Position numbers and translations under genes: made by a program
The notes under the pieces: model-generated
Database searches by the model: none
The model's input: the letters and a program-made list of their open reading frames with translations, nothing else
Told to the model about the DNA's origin: nothing
Shown here: positions 16,757 to 25,078 of the stretch, piece by piece
How the letters are laid out: each line of letters begins with the position of its first letter
Numbering within the stretch: the stretch's first letter is position 1
NCBI GenBank assembly: GCA_035569235.1
Contig: DATMND010000299.1
Coordinates: 18,618-82,617 of the forward strand
Direction: 5' to 3'
Origin: JAMXLO01 sp035569235
GTDB taxonomy: Bacteria > Pseudomonadota > Alphaproteobacteria > Acetobacterales > Acetobacteraceae
Length of the DNA: 64,000 bases

Positions 16757-18929
16757 GCGCGGGCTCCGGCTTCACGGATTTATCCGCCTTCGCGCCGAAC
16801 AGCGCCTCGATGCGAGCCTGGCGTCGTTTGCCTTCGTCGGACAGCGCGCCGCGGGCCGCGAGCACCCGTCGCAGAACATCGAGCGCCGCCTTGTGTTCAG
16901 CGGCGTCCGCGCCCAGTAGCGCCGGCAAGGTGTTAACGGCGCGTTCTTCGTCGAGACAGATGAGCAGGAACTGTTCCCTCACCATCTCCTTGAACCGGGC
17001 CAGGCTGATTCGTTTGCTGACCGGTCTGGATTCGCGGATCAACTTGAGCACGGCAAAGCCGCGCTCATCGATGCTGCGTTCAGGCAGGCGGATGTAGATC
17101 AGCGCCCGCAGCACCGCATCTTCCATCTGGCCGACGTCGAACTTGTGCTCCAGTTCCGCGCGCAGTTCTGCCTGAGCGGTCTCCCTGGCAAGGTCCCGTT
17201 CGATGTGACGCGGCACCTGGGTCGGCTGCGCGCCAAGACCGACCAGGGATTGCAGCAGCGGCGAGCCGTAGGTGTTCAGGAACATAACCTCCGTCATCGT
17301 GTCGCGGAATTCGCCATAGGAGTTCAGGCAAGACGTTATCCACGAGGACATCGTCCGCTCCATCTCCAGCAACGGATTGTCGGCGGCGACCGGTTGCCGC
17401 GCGGCGCGGACCGACTCGGCCAAAGCCTTCACCGGCTGCATGAACGGATTCGCGTCCGAATACATCGCAAAGCGCAGCCTGTTGGGATGCATCGCCCGCA
17501 TCGCCTCGGCGACCGGTTCCGTCACCGACGCGCGAACGGCCGGCGCGACGAGCGTGCGGTACAGGCCCTGGTTGATCTCCGACACGCGCTCGACCGTGGC
17601 GAAGCGCTTGTCGTCTTCGGCGTCGTTGCCCCCCAGCGCGCGGATGTCGGCCAGCGTGCGCGCCTCAAGGCGGAACAGGTAGCGGCCGTGCACCAGTTCG
17701 GGGTTGAGGGTATTCTCATCCACCTCGGTGATCACCGCCTCGTAGAGCCCGGGCGGCAGCACGTCGATCAAGTCCATGCACGAGACAAACTCGCCGTGCT
17801 CCTTGGTGGCGACCTTGCCGGACACGAAGATGCCAAGGTGCCCGATGCTGTCGTGCAACGTGTAGACAATGGTCTGGCCGTTCGCGACGATCTCGCGCTC
17901 GCGGTCGTAGAGATCGAGAACCCAGTCCAGCGCCTGCTGCGGTGGAGTGATGTTATCGCCCCATGAGCAGAACACGATGATCGGCGCCCTGATGTTGCGA
18001 AGATCGACGCGCATCCCTTTGGATGTGCGCAGTTCGCCGGTCGAGAGACGGTTGCCCACGAACAGGTTGTCGGCGATCCACTGCATCTCTCCGGCATTCA
18101 GCAGGACCGGGCTGCCCCACCATGTCTCGAATTCGAGGAAGCGGTCCTTCTCGGTATCCACCTTCGAATAGACGTTGTAGTCCTTCGTCCAGTACGTGTT
18201 CGCGGGATTTAGCGCCTCGAAATTCGCCACCAGATTGGCGCCATCGAAGATGCCGTGACCCATATCGCCGGCGAGCGTCGTCAGCCAGGTGCCGCCGAGC
18301 AGTCCACCGAGGTAGCGCATCGGGTTCTTGCCGTGCACGCCGGCCCAGTAGGACAGCGGCGAACCGGCCAGCATGATCGGTCCTGTCAGGTTGGGGCAGA
18401 TCGCCGCCATCATCATGATCTGCCACCCCGCCTGGCAGTTGCCGATGACGATCGGTTTGCCATCCGCATCCGGGTGCCGCGCCGCCACGTCCTCGATGAA
18501 CAGCGCCTCGGCGTGACAGACATCCTCAATGGTCTGCCCTGGCATCGGGTTGGGAAGGAACCCGATGAAGTAGCAGGCATGACCGGCCGCGAGCGCCACG
18601 CCGATCTGGCTGTCGTGCTTCATGCCGCCAATGCCGGGGCCGTGGCCGGCGCGCGGATCGACGACGACGATCGGCGCCTTCTCCGGATCGATCTTCGTGC
18701 CGGCTGGCGGAACGATGCGCACCAGCGCGTAGTTCACCGGCCGTTCCAGCTTGCGTCCGTCGCGCAATACCTCGGCCTGGAAATGCAGGACGTGTGGAAC
18801 CTCCTTGGCGCTGTGTTCCTGATAGATGTTGCCGCGCTCGCGCATGACATCGAGAAACAGGATCGAGCGCTGCCATGCGTCCAGCCAGTAATCCTGAACA
18901 AAGTTCATATAGGGCCAGCTCTGCATCAT
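16749..18929 (-). CDS. DUF3141 alpha/beta-hydrolase protein with PHA-synthase-like triad
   Basis: A 726-residue protein of the DUF3141 family. The N-terminal two thirds is an alpha/beta-hydrolase fold: VDPRAGHGPGIGG oxyanion region, a nucleophile elbow GNCQAG with Cys (about 165) instead of Ser, WGDNITPP with a candidate Asp (325), and GHLG with a candidate His (364). Cys-Asp-His with a GxCxG box is the arrangement of class I/III polyhydroxyalkanoate synthases. The C-terminal 250 residues are helical and charged, with no fold recognised. CAGGAGA lies 6 bp before ATG 18929. It follows the CoA-transferase genes by 14 bp, so polymer synthesis or acyl-CoA handling is a reasonable inference, but no activity is known to me. 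Confidence 0.88.
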   Translation of the reverse strand: MMQSWPYMNFVQDYWLDAWQRSILFLDVMRERGNIYQEHSAKEVPHVLHFQAEVLRDGRKLERPVNYALVRIVPPAGTKIDPEKAPIVVVDPRAGHGPGIGGMKHDSQIGVALAAGHACYFIGFLPNPMPGQTIEDVCHAEALFIEDVAARHPDADGKPIVIGNCQAGWQIMMMAAICPNLTGPIMLAGSPLSYWAGVHGKNPMRYLGGLLGGTWLTTLAGDMGHGIFDGANLVANFEALNPANTYWTKDYNVYSKVDTEKDRFLEFETWWGSPVLLNAGEMQWIADNLFVGNRLSTGELRTSKGMRVDLRNIRAPIIVFCSWGDNITPPQQALDWVLDLYDREREIVANGQTIVYTLHDSIGHLGIFVSGKVATKEHGEFVSCMDLIDVLPPGLYEAVITEVDENTLNPELVHGRYLFRLEARTLADIRALGGNDAEDDKRFATVERVSEINQGLYRTLVAPAVRASVTEPVAEAMRAMHPNRLRFAMYSDANPFMQPVKALAESVRAARQPVAADNPLLEMERTMSSWITSCLNSYGEFRDTMTEVMFLNTYGSPLLQSLVGLGAQPTQVPRHIERDLARETAQAELRAELEHKFDVGQMEDAVLRALIYIRLPERSIDERGFAVLKLIRESRPVSKRISLARFKEMVREQFLLICLDEERAVNTLPALLGADAAEHKAALDVLRRVLAARGALSDEGKRRQARIEALFGAKADKSVKPEPAHA

Positions 18930-18943
18930 TCGATCTCCTGCAA

Positions 18944-19594
18944 TTACAGCGGCATTTCAGATACGTCCGGAGGCACGACAAGCTCGGCATCGGTCGCCGC
19001 GATCACCTGTTCGACGGTGACGCCTGGCGCGGTCTCGCGCAGCGTCGCGACGCCTTCCGGGAATGCGATGACAGCGAGTTCCGTAACGACGAGATCCACT
19101 GGCCGGATCGATGTGAGCGGCAGATCGCATTCCCTGACGATCTTGGATTTTCCCCTCGCGCTATGCTGCATGGCGACGATCACGCGCTTCGCGCCGCACA
19201 CGAGGTCCATCGCACCGCCCATGCCAGGCACCATGCGTCCGGGGATCATCCAATTCGCCAACCGTCCCGCCTGATCAACCTGAAGGCCGCCCAGCACCGT
19301 GACATCGACATGGCCGCCGCGAATCAGGCCGAATGACATGGCGCTGTCGAACGTACTTGCTCCCGGCAACGCCGTGACCGGACGGCCACCGGCGTCGGTG
19401 AGCAGCGGATGCGCCATGCCCTCGGCCGGGATCGCACCGGTGCCGATCAGTCCGTTTTCCGACTGGAAGAAGACCTGCATGCCCTCCGGCAGATGGTTCG
19501 CCACCAGGGTCGGAATGCCGATCCCGAGGTTGACGAGCATCCCCGCACGTAACTCCCGGGCGATGCGCGTGGCAATAATGGTTTGCGGGTTCAT
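18944..19594 (-). CDS. 3-oxoacid CoA-transferase, subunit B
   Basis: A 216-residue beta subunit of a family I CoA-transferase (SCOT/AtoA type). VNLGIGIPTLVANHLP near the N terminus and the catalytic-Glu segment FQSENGLIGTG are present, as are the GGHVDVTVLGGLQVD and GAMDLVCGAK blocks. With subunit A it exchanges CoA between an acyl-CoA and a 3-oxoacid such as acetoacetate. ATG 19594 lies 7 bp beyond the stop of subunit A; a TTG at 19615 is an alternative start overlapping that stop. It is the second gene of the operon and leads to DUF3141 after 14 bp. Confidence 0.93.
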   Translation of the reverse strand: MNPQTIIATRIARELRAGMLVNLGIGIPTLVANHLPEGMQVFFQSENGLIGTGAIPAEGMAHPLLTDAGGRPVTALPGASTFDSAMSFGLIRGGHVDVTVLGGLQVDQAGRLANWMIPGRMVPGMGGAMDLVCGAKRVIVAMQHSARGKSKIVRECDLPLTSIRPVDLVVTELAVIAFPEGVATLRETAPGVTVEQVIAATDAELVVPPDVSEMPL

Positions 19595-19601
19595 GGCAAT
19601 T

Positions 19602-20249
19602 TCACGGATTTGCAATCAGGAAATCGACCACCGGCGCCGGCGTAACGACATGATCGGGCGAAATCAGTCCCACGGGCACGATATGCTCGGCGCTGGCGAT
19701 GACCGTCGCGCCCGCCATCGCAACAATCGGATTGAAGTTGCGTGCGGTCAGGACATAGGCGAGGTTGCCGAGATAGTCGGCCAGAAAGGCGTGCACCAAC
19801 GCGAACTCCGCGCCTAGCGCGACCTCGACGAGGTAGGTCCGGCCGTTCACTTCGACCTTCTGCTTGCCTTCCTCGACGGCGGTGCCGACACCGGTCAGCG
19901 TCAGCACGCCGCCAAGCCCGTAACCGCCGGCGCGGATCCGTTCGATGAGTGTGCCCTGGGGTACGAGATCGACGGCAAGGGCTCCGCTCATCATCTGCTG
20001 CTGGGTTTCGGAATTCAAACCGATATGGCTCGCGATCACCTGGCGCACCAGCCTGGCGCTGATCAGCTTGCCGATGCCCACACCCGGCACGGCGGTGTCA
20101 TTGGCGATCACGGTAAGGTCGCGCTTGCCCTGCCGGACAATTTCATCGACTACGCGCTCGGGCGTGCCGACGCCCATGAACCCACCGACCAGCAGACTGG
20201 CGCCATCGGGAATCTTCGCGACGGCCTCTTCGACCGGGATTGTCTGCAC
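19602..20249 (-). CDS. 3-oxoacid CoA-transferase, subunit A
   Basis: A 215-residue alpha subunit of a family I CoA-transferase (SCOT/AtoD type). Typical text is GGFMGVGTPERVVDEI, LTVIANDTAVPGVGIGKLI, SHIGLNSETQQQMMSG and VPQGTLIERIRAGGYGLGG. There is no ATG at the N terminus: GTG 20249 has AGGAG 6 bp upstream and is taken as the start, giving the family's normal length; the longer frame begins with weak TTG codons. It is the first gene of the six-gene operon, and an FNR-type palindrome lies 71 bp before the start codon. Confidence 0.92.
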   Translation of the reverse strand: MQTIPVEEAVAKIPDGASLLVGGFMGVGTPERVVDEIVRQGKRDLTVIANDTAVPGVGIGKLISARLVRQVIASHIGLNSETQQQMMSGALAVDLVPQGTLIERIRAGGYGLGGVLTLTGVGTAVEEGKQKVEVNGRTYLVEVALGAEFALVHAFLADYLGNLAYVLTARNFNPIVAMAGATVIASAEHIVPVGLISPDHVVTPAPVVDFLIANP

Positions 20250-20319
20250 CGGATACTCCTGTCGCAACCGCAACCCGTCCGGCTGCGCGATGCATAGGAC
20301 CGCGGCTTACAGAACCGCA

Positions 20320-20333
20320 TTGATCCAGGTCAA
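20320..20333 (-). promoter_or_regulatory. FNR/Dnr/FixK-type box before the CoA-transferase-acetate kinase operon
   Basis: The site reads TTGATCCAGGTCAA (nine of ten positions of the TTGAT-N4-ATCAA palindrome). It lies 71 bp upstream of GTG 20249. On the operon strand a TATGCA hexamer follows with its centre about 33 bp from the box centre, which is the spacing of a class II activator site at about -41.5. The regulator itself is not in the window. Confidence 0.75.
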
Positions 20334-20413
20334 ACGTTACCTCCAGCCGGAGTCCTGTTCGCGAGCGGCTGCCATGTCAAGGCCGCATCGCGACCATACC
20401 GACCGGACCGCGA

Positions 20414-21280
20414 CTATATCGCCGCAAGAATCGATGCGATTCGCATGGAACTTGCCAGGGCGTCGCCGAACTTCACGAAATCGGCGGTATCCGATGGTGG
20501 GTTGGCCAGTCCTGCCGGACGATCTGTCCCGCCGCGCGGTGCCCAGACTTCGCGGCTTTCCAGCAGATAGACGCCGTAAACCGCGCGCAGACCATTCGCG
20601 TCGAGGCCACGCAGCTCCTGCTGCACGGTGAAGGCCGCCAGCGCGGCGTTCGTGCCGATGGCCATCTCGATCAACGTTTCGCGATATCGCGGATGCCGCG
20701 CAACGTCGCTGCCGAAGCTTCGCGCCAGTTTGCGCGCCGAGACCTGCACAACGATGAAATGTCGATCGAGGATGTTGCGAAGCGCGTGGTCGGCCGCCAA
20801 CGGCAGGTAGCCGACCGGATCGAGGAAGGCATCGACGGCCGCCGACAGCGCACCACAGCCGCTGTGTCCGAGCACGACGATCAGCCGCAGACTGTCCCCC
20901 AAATGGTCAATGGCATATCGCAGGCTGCCGATGACATCGTTGCCGAGGCCGTTGCCGGCGACGCGGACCACGAACAGGTCATTGGGCCCTTCGTTGAAGA
21001 TCAGCTCGATTGGAACGCGTGCGTCGGAGCAGCCCAGCACCGCGGCGAACGGCCGCTGGTGCGGCGCCGGGTGTTGGCCAGGATCGAGACCAAGGTCATA
21101 TGGATCCACCTGGATGACGCGGCGCGCTGTTTCGCCGTCCTCCGCCGAGCCTTCCAGCAGCGAAGCGAACGATCGGTTGCCCGCGTCGAGCCGCTGCCGG
21201 GCCGCTTCGGCATCCTTGGGCCGCGGCGGCACCGGAGCATCGGGAGCCCCGTAGCGGTAGGCGATCTCGACCGACCTCAC
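20414..21280 (-). CDS. Beta-class carbonic anhydrase
   Basis: A 288-residue beta carbonic anhydrase. The zinc ligands and dyad are clear: CSDAR (C84, D86, R88), then GHSGCG (H139, C142). It interconverts CO2 and bicarbonate. The likely start is GTG 21280, which overlaps the stop of the DUF2254 gene as GTGA, giving translational coupling; the longer open frame upstream lies inside that gene and has no family similarity. The N-terminal 70 residues before the core are extra. It is the last gene of the PPK2-SYLF-DUF2254-CA series. No signal peptide is seen with this start, so a cytoplasmic location is expected. Confidence 0.88.
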   Translation of the reverse strand: MRSVEIAYRYGAPDAPVPPRPKDAEAARQRLDAGNRSFASLLEGSAEDGETARRVIQVDPYDLGLDPGQHPAPHQRPFAAVLGCSDARVPIELIFNEGPNDLFVVRVAGNGLGNDVIGSLRYAIDHLGDSLRLIVVLGHSGCGALSAAVDAFLDPVGYLPLAADHALRNILDRHFIVVQVSARKLARSFGSDVARHPRYRETLIEMAIGTNAALAAFTVQQELRGLDANGLRAVYGVYLLESREVWAPRGGTDRPAGLANPPSDTADFVKFGDALASSMRIASILAAI

Positions 21281-22623
21281 AGTGGGATCGATTCCGGCAG
21301 CAGGCTGCGGGGTTTTGGCCGCTTGCGCGAGAGCCCCAGCCCTTGCCGGTCTTCCTGCAAGGCTGCCGCCTGATCGAGATCGTCGAAGTCCGACCGCCCT
21401 ATGTCGAGGCTCAGATGATCGAGATACCGCGTGACCTCGGCGCGACGCTCCTCGACGGTGACGGTGTCCGCAAGGCCGACCAGTACCGCCCTGAGGCGGC
21501 GCATGACCTGGACCGACATCCCCCCGAACTGACGTATCTCGTCGAACGCCAGCGCCAGATAGTCCTGCCATGTCGGCACCGGAAAGATCAGGCGAAGCAC
21601 GCCGTTCGTATCGAACGCGCGGCCGGCATCGAGTTCCCTCCGGCCGAGGCGCCGCAGCAGGTCCTCGATCTGATCCAGCGCCTGCACCGCCGTCGTCGGG
21701 TCGTTGATGGCAGGTGACAACGCCTTGATGGCAATGTCCACCAGCAGGCGAATGGCGTATTTCGGATCCTGCTCGAAGGTGCGCGAATTCGCGAGGCGAA
21801 CAGTCCGCATCAGCACCCGTTCCGCGAACGGCATGGTGCCGCCGTGCACATGCATCAGCACGCTGCCCTCGACGAGCGTCTCGCCGACGCCACAGTCGAG
21901 CACCAGGACCGCGTCCGTGGTTTGCGCCAGGCGAACCAGCGCGCCGATGTCCAACCTGGCGATCACGCGGGGCTCGCCGAAGTAGGTCAGCGTCTGGGTG
22001 ACCGGGCCGAGGTCCGATGCTGCGTCAACAGCATCCTGTTGCGCGCCCGTCGCGGAGTCCGCGATCGGAACGAACATGGTACGGATCACCGCGCGGCCAC
22101 GCGCGCCGGTGAACTGCAGGACGTTGTGGATCTGCAGGTTGCTGAGGTTCTGTATGAGCTTGGCAAACGCGATCATGCTGATAATCAGCAGGACCGTGAC
22201 GAGTTGGGTGGAAATCAGCGGCACGGTACCCGAGCCGGCCCGGTCGGTCCACATCAGCACGACGAGCGAATAGGTGAACGTGGCAAAGAAGATGCCCAGC
22301 GTGTGGAACAGCGTAGGGTCGTTGGCGAACATGACGACGAGCCGTGGCGAATAGGCCAGGGCGCTGAACTGCACGACCACGAAGGCGATGGCGAAGACGA
22401 TCCCAGTCAGCGCCATCATGCCGGAACTGACCGACGAGAAGAATGCGATCGCCGATCCGACCGACATCTGATGCACGTATCCGGCAAAATACGTTTGCTC
22501 GATTCGCGGCAGCACCGCGCCGGCGATTATGCTGGCCGCCGTATAAACCATCGGGATCAGCCACATGGGCATGCGGCTGCCCGTTCGACCGCGCACCACA
22601 GATGTCATCGATGGCCGCAGCAT
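21277..22623 (-). CDS. DUF2254 family membrane protein
   Basis: A 448-residue predicted inner-membrane protein. Four hydrophobic segments occupy roughly residues 20-40, 60-90, 105-125 and 135-160, followed by a soluble C-terminal region of about 280 residues. The order and phrases such as FVVVQFSALAYSPRLV and SPAINDPTTAVQALDQI are those of the DUF2254 family, whose function is unknown. It starts 3 bp after the stop of the SYLF gene and overlaps the carbonic anhydrase start, so the three genes form one translational unit. A role in membrane stress or ion movement under the same low-oxygen control is possible but unproven. Confidence 0.88.
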   Translation of the reverse strand: MLRPSMTSVVRGRTGSRMPMWLIPMVYTAASIIAGAVLPRIEQTYFAGYVHQMSVGSAIAFFSSVSSGMMALTGIVFAIAFVVVQFSALAYSPRLVVMFANDPTLFHTLGIFFATFTYSLVVLMWTDRAGSGTVPLISTQLVTVLLIISMIAFAKLIQNLSNLQIHNVLQFTGARGRAVIRTMFVPIADSATGAQQDAVDAASDLGPVTQTLTYFGEPRVIARLDIGALVRLAQTTDAVLVLDCGVGETLVEGSVLMHVHGGTMPFAERVLMRTVRLANSRTFEQDPKYAIRLLVDIAIKALSPAINDPTTAVQALDQIEDLLRRLGRRELDAGRAFDTNGVLRLIFPVPTWQDYLALAFDEIRQFGGMSVQVMRRLRAVLVGLADTVTVEERRAEVTRYLDHLSLDIGRSDFDDLDQAAALQEDRQGLGLSRKRPKPRSLLPESIPL

Positions 22624-22626
22624 GGG

Positions 22627-23187
22627 TCACGGCCCCGGATGAATACGCGTGATCTTGGAGCCTTCCAGACCAAGTCCCGCCATCAGGCCCTTCTGCCCGA
22701 ACGGGATGGCATAGACATCCTCGCTCAGCGTCGTGCTGGTCATGCTGGCGGCTGCACCCTTGTCCATGACCACGACGTTCGGGCCAGACCCGATCGACCA
22801 GCCATCGCTCTTCTGCAGGTATTGCAGGGCCGCGTCGTTCATGAAGAACAGCGCGTAGCTGAACTGCTGTCCGCCGGCCTGCAGCCCGAACGAGGCCGCC
22901 GAGATGTTGTAGAAGCCGTTGGTCTTGCCGCCAACCCGGAGCACCCCGTCGCCGCTCTGGCCGCCTATGATCAGACCGGCCTTGATGATCTTGGGAAATA
23001 TCAAGATCGCCTTGGCGCGCTGACCGAGCTCGCGCGCCTTGGGTTGTGCCGCATAGAGCGCGTGCAACGCGCTGTCGGCACCGCGACTGATCTGCGCCGC
23101 GGATGCGGCGAATGCAGTCGATTGCAGGGCGGTCGCCCCGAGTAGGCCCGCGGGCACAGCCAGCAGCCAACGTCTCGTTCTGTTCAT
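22627..23187 (-). CDS. SYLF (YSC84-type) lipid-binding domain protein, exported
   Basis: A 186-residue protein with an N-terminal signal peptide (charged MNRTRR, hydrophobic stretch, AFA cleavage site near 26). The rest is a SYLF/YSC84 domain: ALHALYAAQPKARELGQRA, AILIFPKIIKAGLIIGGQSGDGVL and FGLQAGGQ are typical. Eukaryotic SYLF proteins bind phosphoinositides; bacterial ones are periplasmic and of unclear role. GGGGGA precedes ATG 23187. A strong hairpin with a T-rich tail lies in the 42 bp between PPK2 and this gene, so transcription may be reduced or partly terminated before it. Confidence 0.9.
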   Translation of the reverse strand: MNRTRRWLLAVPAGLLGATALQSTAFAASAAQISRGADSALHALYAAQPKARELGQRAKAILIFPKIIKAGLIIGGQSGDGVLRVGGKTNGFYNISAASFGLQAGGQQFSYALFFMNDAALQYLQKSDGWSIGSGPNVVVMDKGAAASMTSTTLSEDVYAIPFGQKGLMAGLGLEGSKITRIHPGP

Positions 23188-23203
23188 CGTTCCCCCACAA
23201 ATA

Positions 23204-23222
23204 AAGGCGCCATTGGCGCCTT
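23204..23222 (-). terminator. Hairpin with T-rich tail between PPK2 and SYLF genes
   Basis: An 8-bp perfect inverted repeat (AAGGCGCC / GGCGCCTT, loop of 3) stands just after the PPK2 stop. On the minus strand it is followed by TTTATTTG, so it has the form of an intrinsic terminator or an attenuating hairpin inside the gene series. The loop is short, so some outer pairs may not form. Confidence 0.6.
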
Positions 23223-23229
23223 CAAGAAT

Positions 23230-24075
23230 TCATTTGGACGGCCACGTCAGTTCCGGTACGAGCTTATACTGGTAGTCCGGCTCCTTGTAGCCATGCGCCT
23301 TCTGCCGGTCCGGCAGCTTCACCTTCTCATGCTTCATTTCCTCGTAGGGGATGTGCTTGAGCAGGTGGTTGATCACGTTGAGCCGGGCACGCCTCTTGTC
23401 GTCGGAGCGGACCACGTACCACGGTGCCCACGGCGTATCGCTCGCCTGGAACATTTCGTCGCGCGCCCGCGAATAGTCGTACCAGCGGCTGAACGACTTG
23501 AGGTCCATCGGCGACAACTTCCAGATCTTGCGGCCATCGTCGATGCGCGCGGTGAGCCGACGGGTCTGTTCCTCTTCGCTGACTTCAAGCCAGTATTTCA
23601 GCAGGATGATCCCGGACTCGTCCATTGCCCGTTCCACCCCGGGCGTCAGCAGCAGAAACCGCTTCACCTGCTCTTCCGTGCAGAAGCCCATCACCCGCTC
23701 GACGCCGGCGCGGTTGTACCAACTCCGATCGAAGATCGCGATCTCGCCGGCGGCGGGCAGATGCTCAACGTAGCGCTGTATGTACATCTGCGACTTCTCG
23801 CGTTCGGTCGGCGCCGGAAGGGCGACCACGCGAAAGACGCGCGGGCTGACACGTTCGGTGATGGCCTTGATCGTGCCGCCCTTGCCGGCGCCGTCGCGCC
23901 CCTCGAACACGATGCAGACCTTCAGGCCCTTGTGCACAACCCATTGCTGGACCTTGACCAGCTCGACATGCAGCCTGGCCAGCTCACGCTCGTAGTCCTT
24001 GGCCTTGAGCTTCCCGTCGGTCGTTCCGGCGCCCTCGTCCATCGCAACGTTTTTGGCCTTTTTCGCCGCACTCAT
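23230..24075 (-). CDS. ppk2: Polyphosphate kinase 2
   Basis: A 281-residue single-domain PPK2. The Walker A loop is EGRDGAGKGG (58-67), the Walker B/lid region is FDRSWYNRAGVERVMG (115-130), and the C-terminal WYVVRSDDKRRARLNVI is characteristic. Such enzymes move phosphate between polyphosphate and nucleoside diphosphates, usually making ATP or GTP from stored polyphosphate. GGGAGG before the double ATG fits the second one, 24075, best. It lies 56 bp after the unknown coiled-coil gene and, like that gene, would be read from the box at 24725. An energy-reserve role under low oxygen fits the neighbouring acetate-kinase operon. Confidence 0.93.
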   Translation of the reverse strand: MSAAKKAKNVAMDEGAGTTDGKLKAKDYERELARLHVELVKVQQWVVHKGLKVCIVFEGRDGAGKGGTIKAITERVSPRVFRVVALPAPTEREKSQMYIQRYVEHLPAAGEIAIFDRSWYNRAGVERVMGFCTEEQVKRFLLLTPGVERAMDESGIILLKYWLEVSEEEQTRRLTARIDDGRKIWKLSPMDLKSFSRWYDYSRARDEMFQASDTPWAPWYVVRSDDKRRARLNVINHLLKHIPYEEMKHEKVKLPDRQKAHGYKEPDYQYKLVPELTWPSK

Positions 24076-24131
24076 CATGACCTCCCGAGACCTTGCCGCA
24101 GCGTGCGCGCTGCTCGCCGCATCGATCGACC

Positions 24132-24647
24132 TTACGCTTCCACAGTGCTCTTCGGCCAAGTGAAGAACAGGCCGACATCGCCCGGCATTCCGCCGGGATA
24201 GTTGATGATGCGGGCCGAGAAACCGAAACCACCGGGTTTCAGGTTGTTCTTCCAGTAGTCGTAGACCTGATGAACCCCTGCGGGCAGCGTTGCCAGCCAC
24301 TCGGGCTCGTCGGTCCGTGCGGCGAGCTCCTCCTTGGTCGGCTTGTTGATCGGCGGTACGCCGGCATTGATGATCGCCCGACCGCCGTCGGTGCAGAAGC
24401 TGCTTGGGAATGATGAGAACATCAGCTCGGTCTCGCCCCGCTCGAACGTACGCTTGATCCTGTCGAGACCGGATTGGATGATCGCATCCGTCAATTGAAA
24501 ATTGTCGAGACGCTGGCGGAATTCCGCAAGCTCCTCCTCCTTGCGCCTCTGAAGTTGCTCCAACGCCTCCTGGTCATGGCGACGGCGGGCGTCGCGCTCG
24601 GCGAAAAGACCGGTCACCGACAGGGCCTGGGCTGACGTTCCAGACAT
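24132..24647 (-). CDS. Conserved-looking hypothetical protein with N-terminal coiled coil
   Basis: A 171-residue protein that I do not recognise. Residues about 18-60 are rich in charged residues (ERDARRRHDQEALEQLQRRK onward) and should form a coiled coil. The remaining two thirds looks globular, with an aromatic-rich centre (YDYWKNNLKPGGFGFSARI) and FTWPKS near the end. No signal peptide or membrane segment. GAAGGTG precedes ATG 24647; a codon five residues upstream is less likely. It is the first gene after an FNR-type box and directly precedes PPK2, so it may act in the same low-oxygen or polyphosphate response. Function unknown. Confidence 0.75.
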   Translation of the reverse strand: MSGTSAQALSVTGLFAERDARRRHDQEALEQLQRRKEEELAEFRQRLDNFQLTDAIIQSGLDRIKRTFERGETELMFSSFPSSFCTDGGRAIINAGVPPINKPTKEELAARTDEPEWLATLPAGVHQVYDYWKNNLKPGGFGFSARIINYPGGMPGDVGLFFTWPKSTVEA

Positions 24648-24724
24648 GACACCTTCCTTCACAAGCTGCTAGGCACAGCGATCGCAGACTGACAAGAGTG
24701 AAGACCGGGAACGGTACGGCTGCA

Positions 24725-24738
24725 TAGATCCAGATCAC
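24725..24738 (-). promoter_or_regulatory. FNR/Dnr-type box (imperfect) before the PPK2 gene series
   Basis: The site reads TAGATCCAGATCAC, eight of ten positions of TTGAT-N4-ATCAA, and shares the CCAG centre with the two boxes at 20320 and 27664. It is 78 bp upstream of ATG 24647, the same distance as the other boxes in this island. No clear -10 hexamer is seen at the expected place, so the call rests on palindrome and spacing. Confidence 0.55.
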
Positions 24739-25078
24739 TCAGGGGCCTTGACCGCCCGCCAAAATCAGCCGACGCCGTGGGAGCCGAACACAATCGCCCC
24801 GACCATTATTCCGGACGCGCACCATCTCGCCGTTGCAGCCATTGGCCTCAGCCTTCCGATTACACAATGTTCCGGCAAATATCCAGAAAATTCGACACTG
24901 ATGTGCGCCGACATGGATTGAATCAGGCAAGCCGCTAAGGTGGTACCGGCTTTATGGCCCGCACGAAGAAGGTGTGTCCCAGGAGGATACGCATCGTGGC
25001 ATACGAATACCCGACCCACGGCGGCTTTCCACGTTGGCGGCCGATAGGCGAAAACCTCTGAACGGCGAAGGAATCAGC
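24739..25078. other. Intergenic region before the SulP gene; no gene recognised
   Basis: This stretch separates the PPK2 series from the divergent SulP gene. Short open frames exist on the minus strand around 24765-25019 but none has a recognisable family or start signal. It should contain the SulP promoter; no second FNR-type box is evident close to that start. Confidence 0.4.

Noticed and set aside
24739..25078. Minus-strand short frames before SulP as a gene
   Set aside because: No start signal with a ribosome site, no family pattern, and two frames look equally good, as expected for non-coding GC-rich DNA.
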